Source: Streptomyces sp. ISL-100
GTDB taxonomy: Bacteria; Actinomycetota; Actinomycetes; Streptomycetales; Streptomycetaceae
Assembly: GCF_018614615.1 (NCBI RefSeq)
Contig: NZ_JAGGOK010000057.1
Location: forward strand, 1-45,673
DNA: 45,673 bases
Direction: 5' to 3'
Of the stretch, positions 23,999 to 32,201 are shown piece by piece (position 1 is the stretch's first letter; each line of letters opens with the position of its first letter). The translations under genes and the position numbers were made by a program. Under the pieces are notes generated by a model, which made no database searches, had not been told where the DNA came from, and worked only from the letters and a program-made list of their open reading frames with translations.

Positions 23999-25378
23999 TC
24001 AGAGCTTGGTCCAGGCCTCCGTGAGCACCTGACGCAGGATCCCCTCGATCTCGTCGAAGGTCTCCTGGTTGGAGATCAGCGGCGGCGCGAGCTGGACGAC
24101 CGGGTCGCCACGGTCGTCGGCGCGGCAGTACAGACCGTTGTCGTACAGCGCCTTGGAGAGGAAACCGTAGAGCACGCGCTCGGTCTCCTCGTCCGTGAAG
24201 GACTCCTTGGTGACCTTGTCCTTCACGAGCTCGATGCCGTAGAAGAAGCCGTTGCCGCGTACGTCGCCGACGATCGGCAGGTCGTGCAGCTTCTGCAGCG
24301 TGCTGAGGAACGCACCCTCGGTGTCGAGGACGTGCTGGTTGAGGCCCTCACGCTCGAACAGATCGAGGTTGGCGATACCGACGGCCGCGGAGACCGGGTG
24401 GCCACCGAAGGTGTAGCCGTGCAGGAAGGTGTTGTCACCCTTGTAGAACGGCTCCGCCAGGCGGTCGGAGATGATGCAGGCGCCGATCGGGGAGTAGCCC
24501 GACGTCATGCCCTTGGCGCAGGTGATCATGTCCGGCACGTAGTCGAACTTGTCACAGGCGAACATCGTGCCGAGGCGGCCGAAGGCGCAGATCGTCTCGT
24601 CCGAGACGAGCAGCACGTTGTACTGGTCGCAGATCTCGCGGACCCGCTGGAAGTACCCGGGCGGCGGCGGGAAGCAGCCACCGGCGTTCTGCACCGGCTC
24701 CAGGAAGACGGCGGCGACGGTCTCCGGGCCCTCGAACAGGATCTCCTGCTCGATCTGGTCGGCGCACCAGCGGCCGTAGGCCTCCGGGTCGTCGCCGAAG
24801 ATCGGGGCGCGGTAGATGTTGGTGTTCGGCACCTTGTGAGCGCCCGGGACGAGCGGCTCGAAGGGGGCCTTCAGGGCCGGCAGACCGGTGATCGACAGGG
24901 CGCCCTGCGGGGTGCCGTGGTAGGCGACCGCACGGGAGATGACCTTGTACTTGGTCGGCTCGCCGGTGAGCTTGAAGTACTGCTTGGCGAGCTTCCAGGC
25001 GGTCTCGACGGCCTCGCCACCACCGGTGGTGAAGAAGACCTTGTTGAGGTCGCCCGGCGCGTAATTCGCGAGACGCTCGGCCAGCTCGACGGCCTTCGGG
25101 TGGGCGTACGACCACACCGGGAAGAAGGCGAGTTCCTGAGCCTGCTTGTACGCGGTCTCGGCGAGCTCGTGACGGCCGTGGCCGGCGTTCACCACGAACA
25201 GGCCGGAGAGGCCGTCGAGGTACTTCTTGCCCTTGTCGTCGTAGATGTAGGTGCCCTCACCACGCACGATGGTGGGCACGGGTGCGTTCTCGTAGGACGA
25301 CATGCGGGTGAAATGCATCCACAGGTGGTCGTACGCGGTCTTGGAGAGGTCCTGGCTCACGACTATCGGGTTCCCCAC
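23999..25378 (-). CDS. Class III aminotransferase, probable polyamine/diamine:pyruvate type
   Basis: PLP-dependent omega-aminotransferase, 459 aa. The cofactor Lys is Lys289 in TCAKGMTSGYSPIG. Other landmarks are KVFFTTGGGEAVETAWKLAK, VAYHGTPQGALSITG, LLVSDETICAFGRLG and FLHGYTFGGHPVSAA. The sequence is closer to putrescine or beta-alanine:pyruvate transaminases than to GabT, which is present separately at the right end. The start at 25378 lies 16 bases inside the Lrp gene, giving an Lrp-aminotransferase operon. Next to two aldehyde dehydrogenases and PotABCD, it most likely converts putrescine or a similar amine to an aminoaldehyde. The exact substrate is inference. Confidence 0.88.
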   Translation of the reverse strand: MGNPIVVSQDLSKTAYDHLWMHFTRMSSYENAPVPTIVRGEGTYIYDDKGKKYLDGLSGLFVVNAGHGRHELAETAYKQAQELAFFPVWSYAHPKAVELAERLANYAPGDLNKVFFTTGGGEAVETAWKLAKQYFKLTGEPTKYKVISRAVAYHGTPQGALSITGLPALKAPFEPLVPGAHKVPNTNIYRAPIFGDDPEAYGRWCADQIEQEILFEGPETVAAVFLEPVQNAGGCFPPPPGYFQRVREICDQYNVLLVSDETICAFGRLGTMFACDKFDYVPDMITCAKGMTSGYSPIGACIISDRLAEPFYKGDNTFLHGYTFGGHPVSAAVGIANLDLFEREGLNQHVLDTEGAFLSTLQKLHDLPIVGDVRGNGFFYGIELVKDKVTKESFTDEETERVLYGFLSKALYDNGLYCRADDRGDPVVQLAPPLISNQETFDEIEGILRQVLTEAWTKL

Positions 25379-25869
25379 ATATAGGTCTGCTTCTTCAGCT
25401 TGAGGTAGACGAAGCTCTCGGTGGATCGCACGCCGGGGAGCGCACGGATCCTTTTGTTGATCACTTCGAGCAGGTGGTCGTCGTCCTCACAGACGATCTC
25501 CACCATGAGGTCGAAGGAGCCCGCGGTCATCACCACGTACTCGCATTCGGCCATGGCTGTCAGCGCTTCGGCGACGGGATCGAGGTCGCCCTCGACATTG
25601 ATGCCGACCATGGCCTGCCGCCGCAGGCCCACGGTGAGCGGGTCGGTGACGGCGACGATCTGCATGACGCCCTGGTCGAGCAGCTTCTGTACGCGCTGGC
25701 GTACCGCCGCTTCGGAAAGGCCCACGGCCTTGCCGATGGAGGCGTAAGGACGGCGCCCGTCCTCCTGGAGCTGCTCGATGATCGCCAGAGACACGGCATC
25801 GACCGTTGGGGACGAGCCGTTCCCGATTCTGGAATCTGCGCTTCTACTGGCCACGTCTTCACTGTGCAC
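25363..25869 (-). CDS. Lrp/AsnC-family regulator of polyamine genes
   Basis: 168-aa Lrp/AsnC regulator. The N-terminal helix-turn-helix is AIIEQLQEDGRRPYASIGKA followed by VGLSEAAVRQRVQKLLDQGV. The C-terminal ligand-binding and oligomerisation domain has AVTDPLTVGLRRQAMVGINV and TAGSFDLMVEIVCEDDDHLL. GTG 25869 was chosen because GGAG lies 5 bases upstream; the longer frame to 25923 runs through the operator region. It diverges from an aldehyde dehydrogenase and overlaps the aminotransferase, so it likely controls both directions. From memory, an Lrp-type regulator at the equivalent place in S. coelicolor is linked to polyamine use. Confidence 0.9.
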   Translation of the reverse strand: MHSEDVASRSADSRIGNGSSPTVDAVSLAIIEQLQEDGRRPYASIGKAVGLSEAAVRQRVQKLLDQGVMQIVAVTDPLTVGLRRQAMVGINVEGDLDPVAEALTAMAECEYVVMTAGSFDLMVEIVCEDDDHLLEVINKRIRALPGVRSTESFVYLKLKKQTYMWGTR

Positions 25870-25890
25870 GACGTCTCCGCTGTTCCGCAA

Positions 25891-25920
25891 CCCCAAACCG
25901 ATGAAATTCGTTGTTTGGGG
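25891..25920. promoter_or_regulatory. Near-palindromic operator candidate for the Lrp regulator
   Basis: CCCCAAAC (25891-25898) and GTTTGGGG (25913-25920) are perfect inverted arms around an AT-rich centre containing GAAATTC. It lies 22 bases upstream of the lrp start in the divergent region. Lrp proteins commonly bind such degenerate palindromes and autoregulate. Confidence 0.55.
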
Positions 25921-25955
25921 CATTGGATCTCACTGAATCCGAAGTTCGCGGCGTG

Positions 25956-25991
25956 CGGGTATGTCGAAAGCGATACCCGAGCGACTAGGGT
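25956..25991. promoter_or_regulatory. Second inverted repeat and possible promoter of the aldehyde dehydrogenase
   Basis: CGGGTAT (25956-25962) and ATACCCG (25973-25979) form a perfect 7-bp inverted repeat with a 10-base spacer. TGTCGA (25962-25967) and TAGGGT (25986-25991), 18 bases apart, may be the -35 and -10 boxes. If so, a protein bound to the repeat would block this promoter. Confidence 0.45.
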
Positions 25992-26033
25992 GGGGATCTC
26001 AGTAACCGGACATCTGACAAGGGAGGGGTGGCT

Positions 26034-27473
26034 GTGACCACCGAACTGCGCCGCCTGCGCAACTACATCGACGGAGAGTTCCGCGAAGCCGCCGACGGGC
26101 GGACCATCGACGTGGTCAACCCGGCCACAGGCGACGTGTACGCCACCTCGCCGCTCTCCGGCCAGGAGGACGTCGACGCCGCCATGGCGGCCGCCGCCGC
26201 GGCCTTCCCGGCCTGGCGCGACACCACGCCCGCGGAGCGTCAGAAGGCGCTGCTCAAGATCGCGGACGCTTTCGAGGAGCGGGCGGAGGAACTGATCGCG
26301 GCCGAGTCCGAGAACACCGGCAAGCCGCTCGGCCTCACGCGTACCGAAGAACTCCCGCCCATGGTCGACCAGATCCGCTTCTTCGCGGGTGCGGCCCGGC
26401 TGCTCGAAGGCCGCTCGGCCGGCGAGTACATGGAGGGTCTGACCTCCATCATCCGCCGCGAGCCGGTCGGCGTCTGCGCCCAGGTCGCGCCGTGGAACTA
26501 CCCGATGATGATGGCCGTGTGGAAGTTCGCCCCGGCGCTCGCCGCGGGCAACACGGTCGTGCTGAAGCCGTCGGACACGACGCCCGCGTCGACTGTTCTG
26601 ATGGCCGAGATCATCGGTTCGATCGTCCCCAAGGGCGTCTTCAACGTCGTCTGCGGCGACCGTGAGACCGGCCGCGCGATGGTCGAGCACCCGGTCCCGG
26701 CGATGGCCTCCATCACCGGTTCCGTACGCGCCGGCATGCAGGTCGCCGAGTCCGCCGCCAAGGACGTCAAGCGCGTCCACCTGGAGCTCGGTGGCAAGGC
26801 GCCGGTCGTCGTCTTCGACGACACCGACATCGCCAAGGCCGTCGAGGACATCTCGGTCGCGGGCTTCTTCAACGCCGGCCAGGACTGCACCGCCGCGACG
26901 CGCGTGCTCGTACAGGAGTCGATCCACGACGAGTTCGTGACCGCGCTGGCGAAGGCCGCCGCCGACACGAAGACCGGGCAGCCGGACGACGAGGACGTGC
27001 TCTACGGTCCGCTGAACAACGCCAACCAGCTCAAGCAGGTCAGCGGCTTCATCGAGCGGCTGCCGGCGCACGCCAAGGTCGAGTCGGGCGGCGAGCGGGT
27101 CGGCGACAAGGGCTACTTCTACGCCCCGACCGTCGTCTCCGGCCTCAAGCAGGACGACGAGATCATCCAGAACGAGGTCTTCGGCCCCGTCATCACCGTC
27201 CAGTCCTTCACGGACGAGGCGCAGGCCCTGGAGTGGGCCAACGGCGTCGAGTACGCGCTGGCGTCCTCGGTGTGGACCAAGGACCACGCGCGGGCGATGC
27301 GCATGTCCAAGAACCTCGACTTCGGCTGTGTGTGGATCAACACCCACATCCCGCTGGTCGCCGAGATGCCGCACGGTGGCTTCAAGAAGTCCGGTTACGG
27401 CAAGGACCTTTCGGCGTACGGCTTCGAGGACTACACGCGCATCAAGCACGTGATGACCTCGATCGAGGGCTGA
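26034..27473 (+). CDS. Aldehyde dehydrogenase, probable aminobutyraldehyde type
   Basis: NAD(P)-dependent aldehyde dehydrogenase, 479 aa. The catalytic Cys285 is in NAGQDCTAATR and the general base Glu251 in HLELGGKAPV, with the normal spacing of 34 residues. The entry PWNYPMMMAVWKFAPALAAG and the C-terminal PHGGFKKSGYGKDLSAYGFE are typical of the betaine/aminobutyraldehyde (PatD/PuuC) group. GTG 26034 follows GGAGG by 7 bases; GTG 26028 is too close to it. It diverges from the Lrp gene and is followed by a PotD-like gene after a strong hairpin. Its likely role is oxidation of 4-aminobutanal or a gamma-glutamyl aldehyde to the acid; substrate is inferred from context. Confidence 0.92.
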   Translation: MTTELRRLRNYIDGEFREAADGRTIDVVNPATGDVYATSPLSGQEDVDAAMAAAAAAFPAWRDTTPAERQKALLKIADAFEERAEELIAAESENTGKPLGLTRTEELPPMVDQIRFFAGAARLLEGRSAGEYMEGLTSIIRREPVGVCAQVAPWNYPMMMAVWKFAPALAAGNTVVLKPSDTTPASTVLMAEIIGSIVPKGVFNVVCGDRETGRAMVEHPVPAMASITGSVRAGMQVAESAAKDVKRVHLELGGKAPVVVFDDTDIAKAVEDISVAGFFNAGQDCTAATRVLVQESIHDEFVTALAKAAADTKTGQPDDEDVLYGPLNNANQLKQVSGFIERLPAHAKVESGGERVGDKGYFYAPTVVSGLKQDDEIIQNEVFGPVITVQSFTDEAQALEWANGVEYALASSVWTKDHARAMRMSKNLDFGCVWINTHIPLVAEMPHGGFKKSGYGKDLSAYGFEDYTRIKHVMTSIEG

Positions 27474-27506
27474 TCGGAACCGGCTGATCAGGACGCTGTT
27501 CCTGGA

Positions 27507-27541
27507 GGGCGGGCGATAGACAGACTGTCTATTGCCCGCCC
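27507..27541 (+). terminator. Very strong hairpin after the aldehyde dehydrogenase
   Basis: Sixteen-base arms (27507-27522 and 27526-27541) pair with one G-U and a 3-base loop. It ends 27 bases before the PotD-like gene, so the two genes are either separately transcribed or linked by partial read-through. Confidence 0.8.
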
Positions 27542-27568
27542 TTCGCGCATGGGACGAGAGTGGGCGAC

Positions 27569-28726
27569 ATGAGTGATCTTGGTCGTGTCTCGCGTCGTAC
27601 GCTGCTCCGCGGATTCCCGGCGGCAGGCGCGCTGGCCGCGCTCACCGGGTGCGGGGTGCCGGCGGCGTACGTCGAACCGGGGGACCGGGCCGCCGCCGAC
27701 GACCGGTCGGACCGGGACCACAGTCTCCAGTTCGCCAACTGGCCGCTGTACATCGACACCGACGACGAGAACGAGTCGCGGCGGCCCACGCTCGACGCCT
27801 TCACCGAGCGGACCGGGATATCCGTCCGCTACACCGAAGAGATCAACGACAACGACGAGTTCTTCGGGAAGATCAGCCCCGCTCTGATGAACCACCAGGA
27901 GACCGGCCGCGATCTGATCGTCATCAGCGACTGGATGGCCGCCCGGTTCGTACGGCTCGGCTGGGTCCAGGAGATGGACCGGGCCAAGCAGCCGAACGTC
28001 GCCAAGTACCTCGACCCGCAGCTGCGTACGCCCGCCTTCAACGAGGGGCGGCGGCACTCCGTGCCCTGGCAGTCCGGGATCACCGGCATCGCGTACAACC
28101 GGAGGAAACTCGGCCACGAGATCCGCTCCACCGCTCAGCTGTGGGCCGACGATCTGCGCGGCAAGTTGACCCTTTTCTCGGGGCTCGACGAGAGCTTCGC
28201 GCTGCTGATGCAGGGCAACGGCGCTGATGTCACGCGGTGGACAGCCGACGACTTCCACGCGATGTGTGAGCACGTGGAGAAGCTGGTGCGGCGCAAGCAC
28301 ATCAGGCGCTTCACCGGCAACGACTACATCAAGGACCTGGCGAGCGGCGACGTACTGGCGTGCCAGGCGTACTCGGGCGACGTCATCCAGCTCAAGGCCG
28401 ACAACCCCGACATCGAGTTCGTGGTGCCGGAGGAAGGGGCGGAGCTCTGGGCGGAGAGCCTGATGATCCCCAACCTCGCCCGCCACAAGCGCAACGCGGA
28501 GAAGCTCGTCGACCACTACTACGAGCCCGGGGTCGCGGCGGAGCTTGCGGCCTGGGTCAACTACGTCTGCCCGGTGCCGGCGGCGCGCGACATCCTGGCC
28601 TCGGCCAAGGACGAGGAGACCGCCGCACTCGCCGAGGACCCGCTGATCTTTCCCGACGACGCGATGCGCGAGCGGCTGGCGATCGCGCGGGACATCACGG
28701 CGGACGAGCGCGTGGGGTTCGCGTAA
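27569..28726 (+). CDS. potD: Orphan PotD-like polyamine-binding lipoprotein
   Basis: Extracytoplasmic solute receptor of the spermidine/putrescine family, 385 aa. The leader has a Tat motif (SRRTLLRGF) and lipobox LTGC with Cys28, so it is probably a Tat-exported lipoprotein. The mature part is closely similar to the second PotD at 36748: shared stretches include RFTGNDY, GDVIQL, ADNPDIEFV and NAEKLVDHYYEP. It has NWPLYID where the second PotD has NWTEYMD, and CQAYSGD where that has CLAWAGD, changes at positions expected to touch the ligand. ATG 27569 has GAGAG 9 bases upstream. It has no permease next to it and probably uses PotABC at 38042-40931. Confidence 0.9.
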   Translation: MSDLGRVSRRTLLRGFPAAGALAALTGCGVPAAYVEPGDRAAADDRSDRDHSLQFANWPLYIDTDDENESRRPTLDAFTERTGISVRYTEEINDNDEFFGKISPALMNHQETGRDLIVISDWMAARFVRLGWVQEMDRAKQPNVAKYLDPQLRTPAFNEGRRHSVPWQSGITGIAYNRRKLGHEIRSTAQLWADDLRGKLTLFSGLDESFALLMQGNGADVTRWTADDFHAMCEHVEKLVRRKHIRRFTGNDYIKDLASGDVLACQAYSGDVIQLKADNPDIEFVVPEEGAELWAESLMIPNLARHKRNAEKLVDHYYEPGVAAELAAWVNYVCPVPAARDILASAKDEETAALAEDPLIFPDDAMRERLAIARDITADERVGFA

Positions 28727-28766
28727 ACCTGGAACTCGATCGTGGGGCTCTAGCAGAATCACGATC

Positions 28767-29330
28767 ATGAGTGATGACCGCGATGGCCTCAACTCCCTGG
28801 TGACGTACGGACTGTTCGCCGCCTGGGCCCTGCACGACATCGAGGAGCTCGCGACGCTGCCCGTGTGGATGCGCGAGAACGTGCCACGGCTGCGCAAGCG
28901 GTTCCCGCAGGTCCCCGAGCGTATATGGCGGGCCATGGAGTCTGCGGACGAGCGCGAATTCGCCGTCGCCGTTGGCGTGATGGGAACGATCGTCGCCTCG
29001 GCCGCCGTCGCCGGCCACCGCTCCGGCGGCCGCTCAGGCTTCTACCAGTCCACGCTGTACGGCTTCGGCCTGCACGGCCTGCTCCACATGGCCCAGGCCG
29101 CCGCCGTGCGCGGCTACACCCCCGGCGTCGCCACCTCGCCGCTGCTCGTGGTGCCCTTCTCGTTCTGGGCGCGCGGGCGGCTGCGCCGGGCCGGTGTGCT
29201 GCGGCCGACGCGAGCCCGGGACGCCGTACAGGGCCTGGCCCTCGCCGGAGCCGCTACGGCGCTGTCGCACGTCGTGGCGCGGCGAGTGCTCGGGAGGCGG
29301 GGGCGGCCGGGGGCGCCGGGGCCGGTGTAA
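28767..29330 (+). CDS. HXXEE-domain membrane protein
   Basis: 187-aa membrane protein. The first hydrophobic stretch carries HDIEE, the diagnostic motif of HXXEE-domain proteins, an uncharacterised family. Other hydrophobic segments are VMGTIVASAAVAG, STLYGFGLHGLLHMAQAAAV and LVVPFSFWA; a His-rich HGLLH lies within one. ATG 28767 has no ribosome site, but CAGAAT at 28754-28759 could be a -10 box, so a leaderless transcript is possible. Function unknown. It stands between the PotD-like gene and another membrane protein with no obvious pathway link. Confidence 0.8.
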   Translation: MSDDRDGLNSLVTYGLFAAWALHDIEELATLPVWMRENVPRLRKRFPQVPERIWRAMESADEREFAVAVGVMGTIVASAAVAGHRSGGRSGFYQSTLYGFGLHGLLHMAQAAAVRGYTPGVATSPLLVVPFSFWARGRLRRAGVLRPTRARDAVQGLALAGAATALSHVVARRVLGRRGRPGAPGPV

Positions 29331-29362
29331 AGAGCAGGTAAATGCGGGCGTACGCTGCGGGC

Positions 29363-29896
29363 ATGAACGAGGCGAACGTCCTTTTGCGGCGCATACGCGT
29401 GTGGCTGGTCTTCTTCATCGTCGCTCTCGTGCTGAGCGGTCTGACGGCCTTCCCGCTCGTCACCGAACTCCACTGGCTGGAGAGCCTGCTGAAGAACTCG
29501 GCCTCCCCGGTGGCCGAGTTCTTCCCCGGTCTGATGGAGTGGATCGAGCGCGTACGGGCGGGCCTCGACGCCACCGACGCCAAGTACCCCTTCGTCCTGT
29601 ACGGGACGGACTGGCTGGCCTTCGCGCACCTCGTCATCGCCGTCGCGTTCTACGGTCCGTACCGCGATCCGGTACGCAACATCTGGGTCATCGAGTTCGG
29701 GATGATCGCGTGCGCCGGGATCATCCCGCTCGCGCTGATCTGCGGCCCGATCCGGGGCATCCCCTTCTGGTGGTCGGTCATCGACATGTTCTTCGGAATC
29801 TTCGGCATCATCCCTCTGTACGTCGTACGCCGGAAGATCAAGCAGCTGGAGGCGCTCACCGCGCCGGTGCGGTTCGCGGTGCCGGCGGCGGTCTGA
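29363..29896 (+). CDS. Membrane protein of unknown function
   Basis: 177-aa protein with about four membrane segments: VWLVFFIVALVLSGLTAF, WLAFAHLVIAVAFYG, IEFGMIACAGIIPLALICG and FFGIFGIIPLYVV, ending in a basic tail. I do not recognise a named family; similar proteins occur widely in bacteria as conserved hypotheticals. ATG 29363 was chosen because TACGCT (29351-29356) would act as a -10 box and give a leaderless mRNA; ATG 29342 lies upstream of that box. It converges on the flavoprotein gene. Confidence 0.75.
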   Translation: MNEANVLLRRIRVWLVFFIVALVLSGLTAFPLVTELHWLESLLKNSASPVAEFFPGLMEWIERVRAGLDATDAKYPFVLYGTDWLAFAHLVIAVAFYGPYRDPVRNIWVIEFGMIACAGIIPLALICGPIRGIPFWWSVIDMFFGIFGIIPLYVVRRKIKQLEALTAPVRFAVPAAV

Positions 29897-29915
29897 GCAA
29901 CCGCTGCGGTCCGAT

Positions 29916-31034
29916 TCAGCGGCGCAGGGCCAGCACCGTGCCGCGCGTAACGGCCTCCTTGAAGCGGGCCGAGGCGCGGCCGGTGAGGACGGCGCCCACC
30001 GGGCTGTCGTCGGCGCGGGTGAACTGGGTGAGGCCGTCTCGGCGGCCGAGGCTGATGTTCTGCCAGACGTAGCGCAGCCGCAGCGGCTCAGGGGTGCGGC
30101 CGGTGAGTGCGGCGGTCGCGCTGCCCGCGACGTACATACCCATAGGCAGTCCGGTCTGGCAGGACATGCGCGATGCGCTGCCGTCGGGTCCGTACGCCGC
30201 CGCCGCGTCGCCCGCCGCGAAGACCTCCGGGTGGGAGACCGAGCGCAGCGTCCCGTCGACCTTGATCAGCCCCCGCGCGTCGACCGCGAAACCGGCCTCG
30301 CGCGCCAGATCCGGTACGCGGAAGCCCGCCGCCCAGACGACGGCGTCGGCCGGGATCTCGCCCCCGTCGGCGAGGACCAGGCCGTGCGCGGCGACCTCGC
30401 GGACCCGGGCGTGCTCGCGCAGCTCGACCCCGCGCAGCTCCAGCGCGCGGCGGAGATGGCGCCGGCCGCGCTCCGAGAGGCTGGCGCCGAGCTCGCCACC
30501 GGTGACCATCCGCACTTTCAGCCCCGGGTAGCTCTCGGCCAGCTCGGTGGCGGCTTCGATGCCGGTCAGGCCCGCTCCGGCGACGGCCACGGCCGCGGCC
30601 GACGAGCCGTGGGCCCCGGCCGTCCGCTCGCGCAGGCGCACCGCGTCCTCGTAGGTGGCGACCGGCGTCGCGTGCTCGGCGGCTCCGGGGACGGCGGCGG
30701 TGTCGGCGGCGCTGCCCAGGGCGTAGACGAGGGTGTCGTATCCGATGGCGTACGGAGCGGAGTCGACCCGGACCGTACGGCTGGCGGCGTCGATGCCGGT
30801 CACCCGGGCGACGACCAGCTCGATGCCCGTACCGGCGAGGAGCCTGCTCAGGGGCAGGTCCCTCAGCCGCTGGCCGGCGGCCAGCTGGTGCAGCCGTACC
30901 CGCTCGACGAAATGGCCGGCGGCGTTGACGAGTGTGACGCGTGCGCCGCCGTGGTGGCGCAGCTTGCGGGCCGCGCCCTTTGCGGCGGCCAGTCCGGCGT
31001 ACCCGGCTCCGAGGACCACGATGTGATGTGTCAT
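29916..31034 (-). CDS. NADH dehydrogenase-like FAD-dependent oxidoreductase
   Basis: 372-aa flavoprotein of the type II NADH dehydrogenase / pyridine nucleotide-disulfide family. The FAD-binding motif is HIVVLGAGYAGLAAAKG at the N-terminus, the NAD-binding motif is VAVAGAGLTGIEAATELAE, and the second FAD contact is VFAAGDAAA. No redox Cys pair or C-terminal membrane helix is seen, so the electron acceptor is unknown. ATG 31034 lies directly after a promoter candidate with the ECF41 consensus, implying a leaderless transcript. The gene is 54 bases downstream of an ECF41 sigma factor gene, which by family precedent is likely to control it. Confidence 0.88.
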   Translation of the reverse strand: MTHHIVVLGAGYAGLAAAKGAARKLRHHGGARVTLVNAAGHFVERVRLHQLAAGQRLRDLPLSRLLAGTGIELVVARVTGIDAASRTVRVDSAPYAIGYDTLVYALGSAADTAAVPGAAEHATPVATYEDAVRLRERTAGAHGSSAAAVAVAGAGLTGIEAATELAESYPGLKVRMVTGGELGASLSERGRRHLRRALELRGVELREHARVREVAAHGLVLADGGEIPADAVVWAAGFRVPDLAREAGFAVDARGLIKVDGTLRSVSHPEVFAAGDAAAAYGPDGSASRMSCQTGLPMGMYVAGSATAALTGRTPEPLRLRYVWQNISLGRRDGLTQFTRADDSPVGAVLTGRASARFKEAVTRGTVLALRR

Positions 31035-31043
31035 GCGCCTTGA

Positions 31044-31069
31044 ACCGGCGAGCGGGCGGTTCCGTGACA
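31044..31069 (-). promoter_or_regulatory. Candidate ECF41-dependent promoter
   Basis: On the minus strand TGTCACG (31069-31063) is followed after 15 bases by CGGT (31047-31044). The published ECF41 consensus, from memory, is TGTCACA at -35 and CGTC at -10 with about 16 bases between. The flavoprotein ATG follows 9 bases later, so transcription would begin close to the start codon. Confidence 0.6.
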
Positions 31070-31088
31070 GCTCAGGGTGTGAAGCGGA

Positions 31089-31988
31089 TCACCTGAGCTG
31101 GGCGGCGGCGAAGGCGAGCTTGGCGGGACTGATGACCGTACGGACACCGCTGACCAGACCGTCGGCGATCTCCGGCACCACGATCGCGAGCAGCGTCTCG
31201 CCGACGAAAACGGCCACCGCCGGCTCGCCGTTCGCCTCGACGGACTCGGCTCTGACGTGCGCCGCTTCCGGGCGGGCGCCCAGACCCAGCAGATAACGGA
31301 GCACCTTCTCCCGTCCGACGATCGGCCGGCGCGCCGCCGACACCTGACCTCCGCCGTCGGCCCAGGCGACCACGTCGTCGGCCAGCAGCCGCTCAAGTCC
31401 GGCCACATCGCCTTCGAGGGTGGCGGCGAAGAAGCTCTCGACGATCTCCCGGCGCCGGTCGTCGTCGACGGAGAACCGGCGCCGCGGACGGCCCAGTTGT
31501 GCGCGGGCGCGGCGGTGCAGCTGCCGCGAGTGGGCCTCCTCGATGCCGAGGACTTCGGCGATCTCCCGGTGGCTGTGCCCGAACGCCTCACGCAGGACGA
31601 ACACGGCGCGTTCGGCCGGGGTGAGGCGCTCCATCAGCGTGAGCAGCGCGAGCGACACGGACTCACGCTGCTCGGCGGACTCCAGCGGTCCGAGGCTGGT
31701 GCCCCTGTGGGTGAAGACCGGCTCCGGGAGCCAGGGGCCGACGTACAGCTCGCGCTTGGCGCGGGCGGAGGTGAGCTGGTTGAGGCAGAGATTCGTCATG
31801 ACCTTGGTCAGCCAGGCGGCCGGTGTGCGGACGGCGCCCCGGTCGGCAGCGCTCCAGCGCAGATACGTGTCCTGCACGACGTCCTCGGCCTCACTCGCAG
31901 AACCGAGCATCCGGTACGCGAGCGAGAAGAGCCGAGTGCGGTGCGTTTCGAACTCTGCGGCGGGATCCGCGGCGGGCTCCGTGGTCAT
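31089..31988 (-). CDS. ECF41-type (SigJ-like) RNA polymerase sigma factor
   Basis: 299-aa extracytoplasmic-function sigma factor. Region 2 contains RLFSLAYRMLGSASEAEDVV and QDTYLRW; region 4 has LTPAERAVFVLREAFGHSHR, EIAEVLG and HSRQLHRRARAQL. A C-terminal SnoaL-like domain of about 110 residues (VESFFAATLEGDVAGLERLL ...) carries WADGGGQV, matching the DGGGK-type motif that marks the ECF41 group, which uses this fused domain instead of an anti-sigma factor. ATG 31988 overlaps the stop of a tiny upstream frame (ATGA). The downstream flavoprotein has an ECF41-like promoter. Confidence 0.92.
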   Translation of the reverse strand: MTTEPAADPAAEFETHRTRLFSLAYRMLGSASEAEDVVQDTYLRWSAADRGAVRTPAAWLTKVMTNLCLNQLTSARAKRELYVGPWLPEPVFTHRGTSLGPLESAEQRESVSLALLTLMERLTPAERAVFVLREAFGHSHREIAEVLGIEEAHSRQLHRRARAQLGRPRRRFSVDDDRRREIVESFFAATLEGDVAGLERLLADDVVAWADGGGQVSAARRPIVGREKVLRYLLGLGARPEAAHVRAESVEANGEPAVAVFVGETLLAIVVPEIADGLVSGVRTVISPAKLAFAAAQLR

Positions 31989-32182
31989 GTCCGCAGCATG
32001 CCAGGCGGGCCGGTTGGCGGGTCAGGTGGTGGATCGCGAGTCCCGCCGAAGACGATCAGCGAGAAGATCAGCTCGCGCGCCTCGCCCGTGTTCAGCGCCG
32101 CCGAGGGGAAGACGACCGCGAACGCCGGCGCGGCGACGGTGTAGAGGGCATGTCGTGCGGATTCTGTCCATCCGGTCATCAC
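31985..32182 (-). CDS. Possible small hydrophobic protein ahead of the sigma gene
   Basis: A 65-codon frame (GTG 32182 or ATG 32179) ending in a 4-base ATGA overlap with the ECF41 gene. The middle part (VAAPAFAVVFPSAALNTG, then EARELIFSLIVFGG) has nearly all G or C at third positions, as real Streptomyces genes do, while both ends do not. No ribosome site or family is recognised. It could be a small coupled protein or the remnant of an older gene. Confidence 0.3.
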   Translation of the reverse strand: MMTGWTESARHALYTVAAPAFAVVFPSAALNTGEARELIFSLIVFGGTRDPPPDPPTGPPGMLRT

Positions 32183-32201
32183 GCCGGAACGCTCAACCAG
32201 C

